DNA of 6,714 nt from an uncultured Megasphaera sp. Its GTDB lineage: Bacteria > Bacillota > Negativicutes > Veillonellales > Megasphaeraceae. A program made the translations under genes and the position numbers. Below, one piece after another: positions 6,608-6,714 of the stretch. The notes beneath the pieces were generated by a model, which worked only from the letters and a program-made list of their open reading frames with translations, ran no database searches and was not told the origin of the DNA. Where the stretch lies: the NCBI GenBank assembly GCA_902464195.1, contig CABQJB010000113.1, positions 1 through 6,714 of the forward strand. The letters are read 5' to 3'. Positions within the stretch are counted from its first letter, which is position 1, and each line of letters starts with the position of its first letter.

Positions 6608-6642
6608 AAAAAAGGCTTGTCGCATATGCGACAAGCCTTTTT
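6608..6642. terminator. Bidirectional intrinsic terminator after ychF
   Basis: A 15-bp perfect stem pairs 6609-6623 with 6628-6642 around the loop ATAT. The whole 34 bases form an exact palindrome. Five T's end the + strand arm, and six T's follow on the - strand, so a convergent gene beyond the window could use it as well. It starts two bases after the ychF stop codon. Confidence 0.92.
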
Positions 6643-6643
6643 A

Positions 6644-6714
6644 AGTGGTTAGTGGCTAGTGGCTAGCAGTTAGTGGCTAGTGGTTAGTGGTTAGTGGCTA
6701 GTGGTTAGTGGCTA
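6644..6714 (+). repeat. Heptamer array running off the window end (10 units visible)
   Basis: Ten contiguous seven-base units are seen: AGTGGTT, AGTGGCT, AGTGGCT, AGCAGTT, AGTGGCT, AGTGGTT, AGTGGTT, AGTGGCT, AGTGGTT, AGTGGCT, and then an A that begins an eleventh. It starts one base after the ychF terminator, in the same orientation and position as the array at 3144-3171 after the efflux operon. It is probably the left flank of another composite element outside the window (inference). Confidence 0.92.

Overview
The window reads as ordinary chromosome of a Gram-negative-walled Firmicute, most likely Negativicutes (Megasphaera/Dialister-like). This is an inference. It rests on GC-rich genes with a strong bias to C in the third codon position (gtc, atc, gcc), Firmicutes-type genes (dapL, a Flavodoxin_4-type protein), a MacAB-type envelope export operon, and intergenic palindromic repeats of a kind I associate from memory with gut Firmicutes. 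No database search was possible.

Layout. (1) Positions 47-3108, + strand: a three-gene tripartite-efflux operon made of a MacA-like adaptor, a MacB-type ATPase and a separate MacB-type permease, closed by a bidirectional hairpin terminator. No TolC-like outer-membrane partner is present. (2) Positions 3109-3502: a gene-free stretch between convergent genes. It is filled by a composite inverted-repeat element flanked on both sides by heptamer arrays that read inward. (3) Positions 3503-4024, - strand: a small flavodoxin-like protein. (4) Positions 4025-4243: a divergent intergenic region with a good sigma70-type promoter for the flavodoxin gene, an imperfect inverted repeat overlapping its -35 box, and a weaker candidate promoter for dapL. 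(5) Positions 4244-6606, + strand: dapL (LL-diaminopimelate aminotransferase) and ychF (ribosome-associated P-loop ATPase, TTG start), 14 bases apart and probably co-transcribed, closed by a second bidirectional terminator. (6) Positions 6644-6714: another heptamer array that runs off the window end.

The three transcription units have unrelated jobs: export from the envelope, flavin redox chemistry, and lysine/cell-wall precursor synthesis with translation-linked ATPase function. What links them is the repeat family. All three 3' ends are followed by the same heptamer array in the same orientation relative to the gene, and where the arrays can be followed to their far end they run into the same CGTAGGG junction. 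This repeat architecture is the most unusual thing here. I do not see a convincing new defence, mobile or biosynthetic system.
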